NCBI GenBank assembly: GCA_016780605.1
Contig: JADHLS010000008.1
Location: 1 to 19,287 of the forward strand
Reading direction: 5' to 3'
Source of the DNA: Reyranella sp.
Lineage (GTDB): Bacteria; Pseudomonadota; Alphaproteobacteria; Reyranellales; Reyranellaceae
Length of the DNA stretch: 19,287 nucleotides
Shown one piece after another: positions 7,801 to 14,084 of this stretch. The translations under genes and the position numbers were made by a program. Below the pieces are notes generated by a model. The model made no database searches. It had not been told where the DNA came from and saw only the letters and a program-made list of their open reading frames with translations. Every line of letters starts with the position of its first letter. The stretch's first letter is position 1.

Positions 7801-8254
7801 GCGCCTTGGGCCAGCCGAAGCAGGCCAGCGCGCCGTCGCCGTGATAGGAGGCGACGTGCCCGCCCAGCGCCTCGACCGCGGCGTGGCAAATCTCGAGATA
7901 GCTTCGGGTAGCGGCGCGCAGGTCCTCCGGATCGAACCGGCCGGTGAGCTCGGTCGAGCCCACCATGTCGCAATAGAGCGCGGTGATCTGGCGCCGCTCG
8001 ACGCCGCCCACGGCCCGCGACGAGGTCGGACGCATGATGTCCACGCGCTCGGCGATCACGCGCATCAGGCGCTTGCGCGGGCCGAACGGCACCCCCCAGC
8101 TTTCGAGGTCCGCCTCGGTGATTTCGCCAAGCGCCTCGTCGTCGACCTCCTGCTGGGCGAACAGATCGCGGAAGCGGCCAAGCCCCACCGATTGCAGCCA
8201 ATCGCCGATTGCGCTGACGGACGGTGTGTGAACAGGATCTGCGTCGGTCGACAT
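4895..8254 (-). CDS. SAM domain - class III nucleotide cyclase - AAA ATPase - TPR signalling protein
   Basis: A 1119-residue protein. Residues 15-67 form a SAM (sterile alpha motif) domain, IGDWLQSVGLGRF onward. Residues 87-235 are a class III adenylate/guanylate cyclase domain with both metal-binding aspartates (D96 in YCDMVGST, D140 in YHGDGALACFG) and the transition-state pair N214/R218 in PNLAARL. The ATPase follows, with Walker A GQAGIGKS (314-321) and Walker B VLLLIEDGHW (438-447). The C-terminal half is alpha-helical and alanine-rich with TPR-like repeats. The architecture suggests cyclic nucleotide production tied to ATP-driven assembly and protein binding. The usual base-selecting lysine four residues before D140 is Ser136. 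Start ATG 8254 is chosen because the SAM domain begins just after it; the open frame further upstream only shadows hyuA. Monocistronic, convergent with the oxidase operon. Confidence 0.88.
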   Translation of the reverse strand: MSTDADPVHTPSVSAIGDWLQSVGLGRFRDLFAQQEVDDEALGEITEADLESWGVPFGPRKRLMRVIAERVDIMRPTSSRAVGGVERRQITALYCDMVGSTELTGRFDPEDLRAATRSYLEICHAAVEALGGHVASYHGDGALACFGWPKAHEDDPERTVHAALKIIRDLKTSLVESAVPIQVRIGIATGLVVVGDLIRTGASPEALIVGETPNLAARLQGVAEPNTVVVSASTRRRLGRVFDLRPAGSFSLKGFADAVACWEVVGETMVESRFAAAHDTSLPDPVGRESELSLLLRRWQFACEGEGQLVLLSGQAGIGKSRLAETLCARIAAQPHVRLLCQCSPHYTNSPFYAVLRMIERGARILPSDPPATKLRKLRALLRAGWGHTRMAPLLANLLSITDDLPADLASLDPVMRKQQMLAMLAEALTELSRRRPVLLLIEDGHWIDPSTHDLFRQIAKALHDSAIFMLVNLRPEGDAIWSGYADATRLQLSGLDRRSAMVLVETTAGGSAIAPILMDRILKKCDGVPLFIEELTKATLEASGGLDLPGAHGSSQPRNIDVPATLHDSLMARLDRLSDAKTVAQIGAVIGREFEHDVLETVTGLEARLLDHTLRRLVDAEILVESGTAARPLYAFKHALLRDAAYASLLRERRQELHGRIADVLNKTGEPGEVVPELLAYHYSEGSRIEEAINWWREAGRRATWRSANNEAISHLQNALTLLEAQAPSPERDRLEAELRLDLSGPAFSVGGFTDAVAEANIDQALMLCERIGDPHLSFLVLWGKAQSTASRGAMGRAVSEARRLVELAEATGQESLVASAARSLGIFSTMSGALQEGRTQLAKAVSGLSSVPARDIMFSHGLDPLVTARVNYALTLQQLGELDAAAKEMRIGVQEAREARHFSTLAYSLMRGGIFAMLSHDDDGVGRLGSELVGRASQHQAAAWLRLGQMLKGWHEARQGDTDLGLEQMLTAIRGQTVRGSYLLMPLMMTMYADLAAGAGLHAEALRQLDEAEALMEEQAQVIWRAELHRVRALALARRGASYAEIAPHVAQGRLVAQQQRALFGELRVALTGVHLAAELAFTERDAALDALRPVVARFPGHLDVPDLKVARILVGA

Positions 8255-8407
8255 GAGCCCCGCCACCAGGCAGCCGACAGCCGCCCGGGGAACGCTCGAT
8301 AGTACCGTGCCAATCCCGGCAAAGTCTCCTGCAAAGACGCCGCTCGCGCTGCAATCTGTCGGGGCTCGCTTACGGGAAATGCGAACGCTAAGCTCGATCA
8401 CTCTGGC
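8255..8407. promoter_or_regulatory. Divergent intergenic region between cyclase and hyuA
   Basis: This 153-base gap must carry the promoters of both the cyclase gene (leftward) and hyuAB (rightward). On the minus strand, TACTAT (8304-8299) is a possible -10 box about 45 bases from the cyclase ATG, but no well-spaced -35 box was found. GAACGCT occurs at 8290-8296 and 8383-8389, and GCTCGAT at 8294-8300 and 8392-8398, giving an imperfect direct repeat near each gene that could bind a shared regulator. The hyuA start lacks a clear Shine-Dalgarno sequence. These are readings by eye only. Confidence 0.35.
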
Positions 8408-10486
8408 ATGACCGCGTCCTCCGTACCCCTCGTCGCTCCCTGGCGCATCGGCGTCGATGTCGGCGGCACCTTCACCGACATGGTGTTGCGTGACGCGAAG
8501 GGCGCGGTGCGCATATTCAAGTCGCCCTCGGTCCCGGCCGATCCCAGCGAAGGCGTGCTGGGCGTGTTGCGGCTCGCCGCCCAACAACTCGACCTGCCGC
8601 TGTCGGCGCTTCTGCGCGATTGTGCACTGTTCGTGCACGGCTCGACCGTCGCCACCAACACCATCCTGGAAAAGAAGGGCGCCAAGGTCGGGCTGATCAC
8701 GACCGAGGGCTTCCGCGATTCGCTGGAGATCCGTCGCGGCATTCGTGAGAACCAGTGGGATCACCGCGCGCCGTTTCCCCAGGTGCTGGCGCCGCGCTAC
8801 CTGCGCCTGCCGGTGCGCGGACGCATCGCCGCCGACGGCACGGAACTCGCGCCGCTCGCCGCCCAGGACGTCGACGCGGCGGCCGAGGTCTTCAATGTGG
8901 AGGGTGTCGAATCCGTCGCCGTCTGCCTGTTCAATTCCTTCCTCGACGGCACCCACGAACGGGCCGCCGGCGCGGCGCTCGCCAAGAGCTGGAAGGGAAA
9001 ATGGATCTCCCTGTCGAGCGAAGTCATGCCGACCATGGGCGAATACGAGCGCAGCTCGACCGTCGTGGTGAACGCCTACATCGCACCCAAGGTCACGAGC
9101 TATCTCAGCGCGCTCGACCAGCAGCTGCGCCAGCTCGGCCTGCCACGCTCGCTGCTGCTGCTGCAGAGCAACGGCGGTGCGGTTTCGGTTGACCAGGTCG
9201 CGAACCGGCCGGTGATGCTGGTGCTGTCGGGACCGGCGGCCGGCGTCGGCGCGTTGAAGGGCTGCGCGGCGCCCGGCGAGACGGCCAACCTGATTTCGAT
9301 GGAGATCGGCGGGACCAGTTGCGACGTCATGGTGATGGCCAACGGCGACGTGCCGGTGGCCGACGAGCTAACCATCGACGGCTATCACCTCACGACGCCG
9401 TCGGTCGAGATCCATACCGTCGGCGCGGGCGGCGGCACCGTCGCCTGGGTCGACGATGCCGGCCTGATGCATGTCGGCCCGCACGGCGCCGGCGCCAGGC
9501 CGGGCCCCGCCGCCTATGGCCTGGGCGGGGAGAATCCCACCGTGACGGACGCACAGCTGGTGCTGGGTCGGTTGCGACCGGGTCCCCTCGCTGGCGGAGT
9601 CACGCTCGATGGCAAGCTGGCGCGACAGGCCGTGGAGACCAGGCTCGCCAAGCCGCTCGGCCTTTCGGTCGAAGAAGCTGCGGCCGGCGTTATCCGGCTG
9701 CTGGAGCAGAACCTGCTGCACGCCGTCGAGCGGCTCAGCATCGAGCGCGGCCACAATCCCGCGACCTTCACCCTGGTCGCGGCCGGTGGCGCTGGGCCGA
9801 TGCACGGCGTTGCGGTGGCGCGCGCGCTCGGCTGCAAGCGCGCCCTGCTGCCGCGCGCGGCGGGTGCGTTTTGCGCCATGGGCATGCTGCAGTCGGACGT
9901 GCGCCAGGACTACCTGCAGGTCTTCCTGGCAGACCTCGACACGGTCGACCGGTCGGGCCTCGAGACAGGCTTCGCGCAGCTCGAAACACGTGCCCGCAAT
10001 GCCCTCAGCCGCGAAGGCTTTACCAACGGCACCGCCGCCGTCGAGCGCGAGGTCGACTTGCGCTACGACGGCCAGCAATGGCCGGTGCGCGTCGCGCTGG
10101 GTGCAGGGTTCGACGCTGCGGCTGCACGAAGGACCTTCGAAGCCGAGCACCAGCGCCTGTTTGGTCACATCCAGCCGGGTGGCCGAATTTCAATCACCGC
10201 GCTGCGTGTCGTGGGCCGCGGGCTGCTCGATTGGGCGCCCCCTGCAGCACGCGCGCCCCAAGCCGCGCCGCCCAAGGCGCGCGAGAAACGCCAGGTCTGG
10301 ATCGATCCCGCCCACAGTTGGCGCGAGGTGCCGGTCTATGACGGCGCCGATCTCAGGCCCGGCTGCATGCTCGACGGCCCGCTGCTGGTCGAAGAGCGCA
10401 CGACAACCGCCTTCGTCGGCCCGCGCGACCGCCTCGAGGTCGATCCGCGCGACGACTTCCTCGTGCATATCGGAGCGGTAACGTGA
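8408..10486 (+). CDS. hyuA: Hydantoinase/oxoprolinase family protein, HyuA subunit
   Basis: A 692-residue protein of the HyuA family, which uses ATP to open or activate cyclic amides (N-methylhydantoin, 5-oxoproline) or, in carboxylase relatives, ketones. The N-terminal ASKHA-type phosphate loop is WRIGVDVGGTFTDMVL (12-27). HGSTVATNTILEKKG (77-91) and the second nucleotide motif IGGTSCDV (300-307), followed by GAGGGTVAWVD, are family marks. Position 299, usually Asp in the second motif, is Glu here. Length is normal for a separate A subunit. The ATG at 8408 starts 11 residues before the first conserved segment. The stop overlaps the GTG start of hyuB (GTGA, 10483-10486), so the subunits are probably made in step. 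The substrate cannot be told: no racemase, carbamoylase or carboxylase small subunit lies nearby. Confidence 0.88.
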   Translation: MTASSVPLVAPWRIGVDVGGTFTDMVLRDAKGAVRIFKSPSVPADPSEGVLGVLRLAAQQLDLPLSALLRDCALFVHGSTVATNTILEKKGAKVGLITTEGFRDSLEIRRGIRENQWDHRAPFPQVLAPRYLRLPVRGRIAADGTELAPLAAQDVDAAAEVFNVEGVESVAVCLFNSFLDGTHERAAGAALAKSWKGKWISLSSEVMPTMGEYERSSTVVVNAYIAPKVTSYLSALDQQLRQLGLPRSLLLLQSNGGAVSVDQVANRPVMLVLSGPAAGVGALKGCAAPGETANLISMEIGGTSCDVMVMANGDVPVADELTIDGYHLTTPSVEIHTVGAGGGTVAWVDDAGLMHVGPHGAGARPGPAAYGLGGENPTVTDAQLVLGRLRPGPLAGGVTLDGKLARQAVETRLAKPLGLSVEEAAAGVIRLLEQNLLHAVERLSIERGHNPATFTLVAAGGAGPMHGVAVARALGCKRALLPRAAGAFCAMGMLQSDVRQDYLQVFLADLDTVDRSGLETGFAQLETRARNALSREGFTNGTAAVEREVDLRYDGQQWPVRVALGAGFDAAAARRTFEAEHQRLFGHIQPGGRISITALRVVGRGLLDWAPPAARAPQAAPPKAREKRQVWIDPAHSWREVPVYDGADLRPGCMLDGPLLVEERTTTAFVGPRDRLEVDPRDDFLVHIGAVT

Positions 10487-12213
10487 CTGAGCTCGATCCC
10501 GTCACTTTGGCGCTGGTGCAAAACCGCCTGGACCACATCTCACACCAGATGGGCTGGGTGATGACGCGCACGGCGCGGTCGCCGATCTTCAGCCAGAGCC
10601 ACGACTTCTCCTGCTTCCTGGCCGATGCACGCGGTACGCTGATCAGCCAGGCCGACGGCATCCCGATCCATACTGGAGGCGGCGGCTTCGCGGTGCGCGC
10701 GATCCTGCGCGATTTTAAGGACCAGATCGAGCCGGAAGACGTCTTCTTGCTGAACGATCCCTACACCGCGGGCGGCAACCACCTGCCCGACTGGGTGATC
10801 GCTCGGCCGGTGTTCGTCGCCGGCAAGCTCATCGCCTTCGCCTGCAATCGCGCCCATCAGGCCGACATCGGCGGTGGCGCCGCCGGCACCTACAACTCGG
10901 CCGCCACCGAGATCTTCCACGAAGGCATCCGGCTGCCGGTGCTGAAGCTGATCGAGCGCGGCCGCACGCGCGAGGACCTGTGGCGGCTCCTGATGCTCAA
11001 CACCCGCCTGCCCGAGGCGCAGGACGGCGACATTCACGCCATGATCGGCTCGACACGAATCGGCGCCGAGCGGTTGGCCGCCCTGGTCGAGGAGCTGGGC
11101 ATCGATCGCGCGCCGGATTTCTTCGAGGGGGTGCTGGCCCATGCCGACCGCCGCTTCCGCGCCTGCATCGGACGCCTGGCCAAGGGCGTGTGGCACGCCG
11201 AGGAACCTGTCGACAACGACTGCTTCGAGCCGATCGACGGCAGGATCGCCGTGACGCTGACGGTGAAGGACGACGGGCTTATCGTCGACTTCGCCGGAAC
11301 AAGCCAGCAGATGCGCGGCTTCAAGAACAGCTCGATCGCCAATTCGACGTCAGCCGTGTTCATGGCGCTGTCGTCGTTCTTCGAGCCCGACCTGCCCAAG
11401 AACGAGGGCGCGTTCCGCAGCGTCGAGATCCGCCTGCCCGAAGGCACGATGGTGAATGCACGGCCGCCGGCGCCGATGACGATGAACACCGTCTTCATCG
11501 CTCACGAGATCATCCATGCGCTGTGGAAGGCGCTGGGCCAGGCGTTGCCCGAGCGCGCCTCTGCCGGCTGGTCGAAGGCGGTGCATGCGGTCACCGCCGG
11601 ACTGAAGGACGATGGCGGACGCTATGTGATGTACCAGTGGGCCGGCGCGCCGGCCGGCGGCGGCGTCGAGGGCCGCGACGGTTTCCACCTGATCGGCCAT
11701 CTCATCACGCTGGGCGGGCTGACGTTGCCCAACCTCGAGACCTACGAGCAACTCTATCCCGCGCGCTTTCATCGTCAGGAGCTGCGCTGCGACAGCGCCG
11801 GGCCCGGCCGCTTCCGTGGTGGCGCGGGCTGTGACTACGAGGTCGAGGTCTTTACGCCTGCCGACTATGCCTTCCGCGGCGAAGGTGTCGGCGCGCCTTC
11901 GAGCTTCGGCGCCGCCGGCGGCCGCGCCGGCGTGGGCGGCGAGGTCACGCTGACCCTGGCGGGCGGCAAGGAGATCAAGGCCCCCAAGTACGGCGTGCAG
12001 CGTCACGGGCCCGGCACCTACCGCGCTCTGTCACCGGGCGGCGGCGGCTACGGCGATCCCAAGACAAGGGATCCCGCACGAGTCCTGCGCGACGTGCGCG
12101 ATGGCGTGGTGAGCGCGGCGGCGGCCGAGCGCGACTATGGCGTGGCGATCTCGGTGGATGGCCGCAGCATCGACGATGCGCGCACCGCGGCGCTCAGGGC
12201 TTCTGCCGCATAG
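10483..12213 (+). CDS. hyuB: Hydantoinase/oxoprolinase family protein, HyuB subunit
   Basis: A 576-residue HyuB-family protein, the partner of HyuA in an ATP-dependent cyclic-amide hydrolase or carboxylase-like complex. Visible family motifs are FLLNDPYTAGGNHLPDW (88-104), with the likely metal ligands D92, H100 and D103, and NRAHQADIGGG (122-132), with H125 and D128. The C-terminus carries the usual glycine-rich GGGGYGDP motif followed by DPARVLRDVRDGVVS. Translation starts at GTG 10483, four bases into the end of hyuA, with GGAG at 10472-10475. Length fits a complete B subunit. Function in the cell is unassigned; the nearby amidohydrolase (13151-13996) could act on the same substrate class but is not in the same operon. 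Confidence 0.88.
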   Translation: MTELDPVTLALVQNRLDHISHQMGWVMTRTARSPIFSQSHDFSCFLADARGTLISQADGIPIHTGGGGFAVRAILRDFKDQIEPEDVFLLNDPYTAGGNHLPDWVIARPVFVAGKLIAFACNRAHQADIGGGAAGTYNSAATEIFHEGIRLPVLKLIERGRTREDLWRLLMLNTRLPEAQDGDIHAMIGSTRIGAERLAALVEELGIDRAPDFFEGVLAHADRRFRACIGRLAKGVWHAEEPVDNDCFEPIDGRIAVTLTVKDDGLIVDFAGTSQQMRGFKNSSIANSTSAVFMALSSFFEPDLPKNEGAFRSVEIRLPEGTMVNARPPAPMTMNTVFIAHEIIHALWKALGQALPERASAGWSKAVHAVTAGLKDDGGRYVMYQWAGAPAGGGVEGRDGFHLIGHLITLGGLTLPNLETYEQLYPARFHRQELRCDSAGPGRFRGGAGCDYEVEVFTPADYAFRGEGVGAPSSFGAAGGRAGVGGEVTLTLAGGKEIKAPKYGVQRHGPGTYRALSPGGGGYGDPKTRDPARVLRDVRDGVVSAAAAERDYGVAISVDGRSIDDARTAALRASAA

Positions 12214-12234
12214 TCAGCGCAACTCGGGCGCCGA

Positions 12235-12627
12235 TCAGCGCGCGAGCAGTCGACGGATGTGTCTTTCTAGTGTCCGATGGTCGTACGGCCTGCGTTGCAT
12301 CGGCCCTTGTTCGCAGAGTTCGCCTGCTTCGGCCGCGGCACGCGGTATCCCCGCTGCCAGCACGACGCGAACCTCGGGGCGGTGCTTGCGGATGGACTGC
12401 GCCAGTTGGAAGCCCGCCCCTTCGTCTCCTTCGATGTCGAGGAACGCGAGGTCGAACTTCATCTCCAGGCGAAGAGCCTGCGTGGCCTCCTCGGGCGTGC
12501 CGGCCTCGACGACCTCATAGCCACATTCGCGCAAATAGGCCGCAAGCGCCGTGCGCACTAGGATGTCCCCGTGAACGAGCAACAAAGTCGGAGGTTCCGG
12601 CGTTCGTAGCCTAGTAGCGTGTGTCAT
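12235..12627 (-). CDS. Stand-alone response-regulator receiver domain, degenerate
   Basis: A 130-residue protein that is only a CheY-like receiver. The phosphoacceptor is Asp64 in FDLAFLDIE, and the first acidic cluster is reduced to LLVHGD (D21). The switch Thr/Ser after strand 4 is Ala (VVLAAG, 88-93), and the conserved lysine before the cis-proline is Arg (RRPY, R113). It may be phosphorylated weakly or act as a phosphorylation-independent binding module. No output domain or kinase is encoded nearby. It is convergent with hyuB (21-base gap) and divergent from a second, similar receiver. ATG 12627 has no evident Shine-Dalgarno sequence. Confidence 0.75.
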   Translation of the reverse strand: MTHATRLRTPEPPTLLLVHGDILVRTALAAYLRECGYEVVEAGTPEEATQALRLEMKFDLAFLDIEGDEGAGFQLAQSIRKHRPEVRVVLAAGIPRAAAEAGELCEQGPMQRRPYDHRTLERHIRRLLAR

Positions 12628-12696
12628 AGCACGGGCAACGGTGCGCGCCGCGGCTTTGTTCCGTCCGACCTGCTCGGGAAATCGGTAGCTTCAATA
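12628..12696. promoter_or_regulatory. Divergent region between the two receiver genes
   Basis: If the right-hand gene starts at ATG 12697, about 69 bases separate the two start codons and must hold both promoters and leaders. The stretch includes GTGCGCGCCGCGGC and an AT-richer end (TTCAATAATG). I see no convincing -35/-10 pair or operator. A shared promoter region would allow the two receivers to be co-regulated. Confidence 0.3.
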
Positions 12697-13146
12697 ATGT
12701 CGCAGAGCAGAAGGCCCACGACACGCCGCTCCCACCCGATCCAGCGGGCGCACGCGACCGGGCGACACAGCCAGGCTGCAGCCAATGACTCGACCACACT
12801 CGACCGCATCATGATCGTGCAGGACGATTTCCTGTTGCGCATGAAAACGGCAGGCGACCTGCGCGGCTGGGGCTACGACGTCGTCGAGGCCTTCAACGAG
12901 GCCGAAGCTCGCAGGGCGCTACGTGTCGACAGACGGATTGCGTTGGTTCTGCTCGACATGGATGTCGACGGCAGTCAGCGCAGCCTCGAACTGGCGCGCT
13001 GGATTCGCGCTCATCATCCGGAGATGAAGGTCCTGCTCGCAGCCGCCGTCGCGCCGGAGGCCAGCGACATCCCCGTACCCGTGCTGGACAAACCCTATCG
13101 GCCGCTGGCCCTGCTCCAGCAGATAGACGCCCTGCTGAAGATGTAG
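12697..13146 (+). CDS. Stand-alone response-regulator receiver domain
   Basis: A 149-residue receiver protein with a basic, disordered N-terminal tail (about 35 residues, rich in Arg, Ser and His). Acidic pair D43/D44 (MIVQDDF), phosphoacceptor D87 (LVLLDMD) and lysine K132 (LDKPY) are all present; the switch Thr/Ser is Ala115 (VLLAAA). It can probably be phosphorylated but may signal atypically. Three starts are possible. GTG 12619 would overlap the divergent gene, and ATG 12811 begins just at strand 1 without the tail, so ATG 12697 is the compromise choice; none has a good ribosome site. It aligns along most of its length with the neighbouring receiver (GYxVVEA, LDxxxDG, HPExxVLLAA), which suggests an old duplication. 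Its end lies 4 bases from the convergent amidohydrolase. Confidence 0.72.
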   Translation: MSQSRRPTTRRSHPIQRAHATGRHSQAAANDSTTLDRIMIVQDDFLLRMKTAGDLRGWGYDVVEAFNEAEARRALRVDRRIALVLLDMDVDGSQRSLELARWIRAHHPEMKVLLAAAVAPEASDIPVPVLDKPYRPLALLQQIDALLKM

Positions 13147-13150
13147 GGCC

Positions 13151-13996
13151 TCAGCCTTTGCTCTTGGGACTCCACCCGTAGACCTTTTGCAAAGTCCCGC
13201 CCATGAGCGCCGCGCGGTCGCTGTCGCTTAGCGTGGTCATGAGCCGGAACGCCTCGACACCTTCCTTGTAGGTCAGGAAAGCCACGGCGCGCGTCCAGTC
13301 CGTGCCCCACATGCAGCGATCCAGGCCGAAGGCATCGATGATGCGTCGCACCGGGTCCCAGACGTCCTTGTACGGGAACGGCTGCTTGGCGAGCGTGCCC
13401 GCGCCGCTGATCTTGACCACGACATTCGGATACTGCGCGAGCGCCAGCAGCTTGGGCAGGTCGGCCCACGGCTCGGCGGGCTTGGGCGGCTCGAAGGGCT
13501 GCAGGATGCCCAGATGGTCGATGACGATGCGCGTGTTGGGATTGCGCTTGGCGAGCGGCCCGATCTGCTCCAGCCGGCCCCAGCTCAGGACGTTCACCGG
13601 CAGACCTTGTCGCGCTGCCTCGGCCAGCACGCGGTTGACCCCGGGATCGTCCGGCGCAACGAGTGGTCCTGCCGCCATCATGATGCGGATGCCGACCGTG
13701 CCCGGCGTCTTCTTCCAGTCGGAGATGGTCTCGCCCACCTTGGGATCGCTCGGATCGACCGGCTTCACGACGGCGAAGCGATCGGGATGCTTGGCGCGTA
13801 CCTCCAAGGCGTAGCTCGGATCGTAGCGGTACTGGGTGTAGGGCGAGACCAGGATGGCGCCATCGACGCCGACCTCATCCATCGCCTTCACCATCTGATC
13901 GCCGGTGACCTCGGCCGGGCCGTGCAGCACGGCAGCCCATGGGCGGCCGGCATGGTTGCGTTCGTAGACGTGGACCTGAACGTCGATCGTCGGCAC
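13151..13996 (-). CDS. Amidohydrolase-2 family TIM-barrel hydrolase
   Basis: A 281-residue protein of the amidohydrolase-2 (ACMSD / 2-pyrone-4,6-dicarboxylate lactonase-like) group, TIM-barrel hydrolases or decarboxylases of ring and lactone compounds. Visible landmarks are the N-terminal strand IDVQVHVYERNH (4-15), VIDHLGI (H161) and the C-terminal WGTDWTR (D233), which normally supplies the catalytic or metal-binding aspartate. The usual HxH metal pair reads QxH (Q7, H9), so the first histidine is missing. It starts at GTG 13996 behind a strong ribosome site. It lies 88 bases downstream of cysNC on the same strand, so read-through from the sulfate operon is possible though a functional link is not evident. 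Substrate unknown. Confidence 0.8.
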   Translation of the reverse strand: MPTIDVQVHVYERNHAGRPWAAVLHGPAEVTGDQMVKAMDEVGVDGAILVSPYTQYRYDPSYALEVRAKHPDRFAVVKPVDPSDPKVGETISDWKKTPGTVGIRIMMAAGPLVAPDDPGVNRVLAEAARQGLPVNVLSWGRLEQIGPLAKRNPNTRIVIDHLGILQPFEPPKPAEPWADLPKLLALAQYPNVVVKISGAGTLAKQPFPYKDVWDPVRRIIDAFGLDRCMWGTDWTRAVAFLTYKEGVEAFRLMTTLSDSDRAALMGGTLQKVYGWSPKSKG

Positions 13997-14004
13997 GCGG
14001 ATTT

Positions 14005-14012
14005 CCTCTCCT
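14005..14012 (-). promoter_or_regulatory. Shine-Dalgarno site supporting the GTG start of the amidohydrolase
   Basis: On the minus strand the sequence AGGAGAGG lies eight bases upstream of GTG 13996. It is a close match to the anti-16S consensus and decides the start of the amidohydrolase gene, for which no ATG is available in the right place. Confidence 0.75.
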
Positions 14013-14084
14013 GCTGATGCAGGCGAAGGCTAGTGCCTATTGCGGCGCGATGGAATCGTCTTGGCGGGGCGAGCCTCGGCAGGC

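Noticed and set aside
8255..8956. Upstream extension of the cyclase reading frame across the start of hyuA (minus strand)
   Set aside because: It is antisense to a well-conserved hyuA N-terminus, has no domain similarity, and the SAM domain starts right after ATG 8254.
12619..12696. GTG 12619 as start of the second receiver
   Set aside because: It would overlap the divergent gene's start codon and leave no room for either promoter; the extra residues show no conserved feature.
13997..14084. Short inverted repeats (AGGC/GCCT) between cysNC and the amidohydrolase as a terminator
   Set aside because: Stems are only four bases with no T-run, which is expected by chance in GC-rich sequence.
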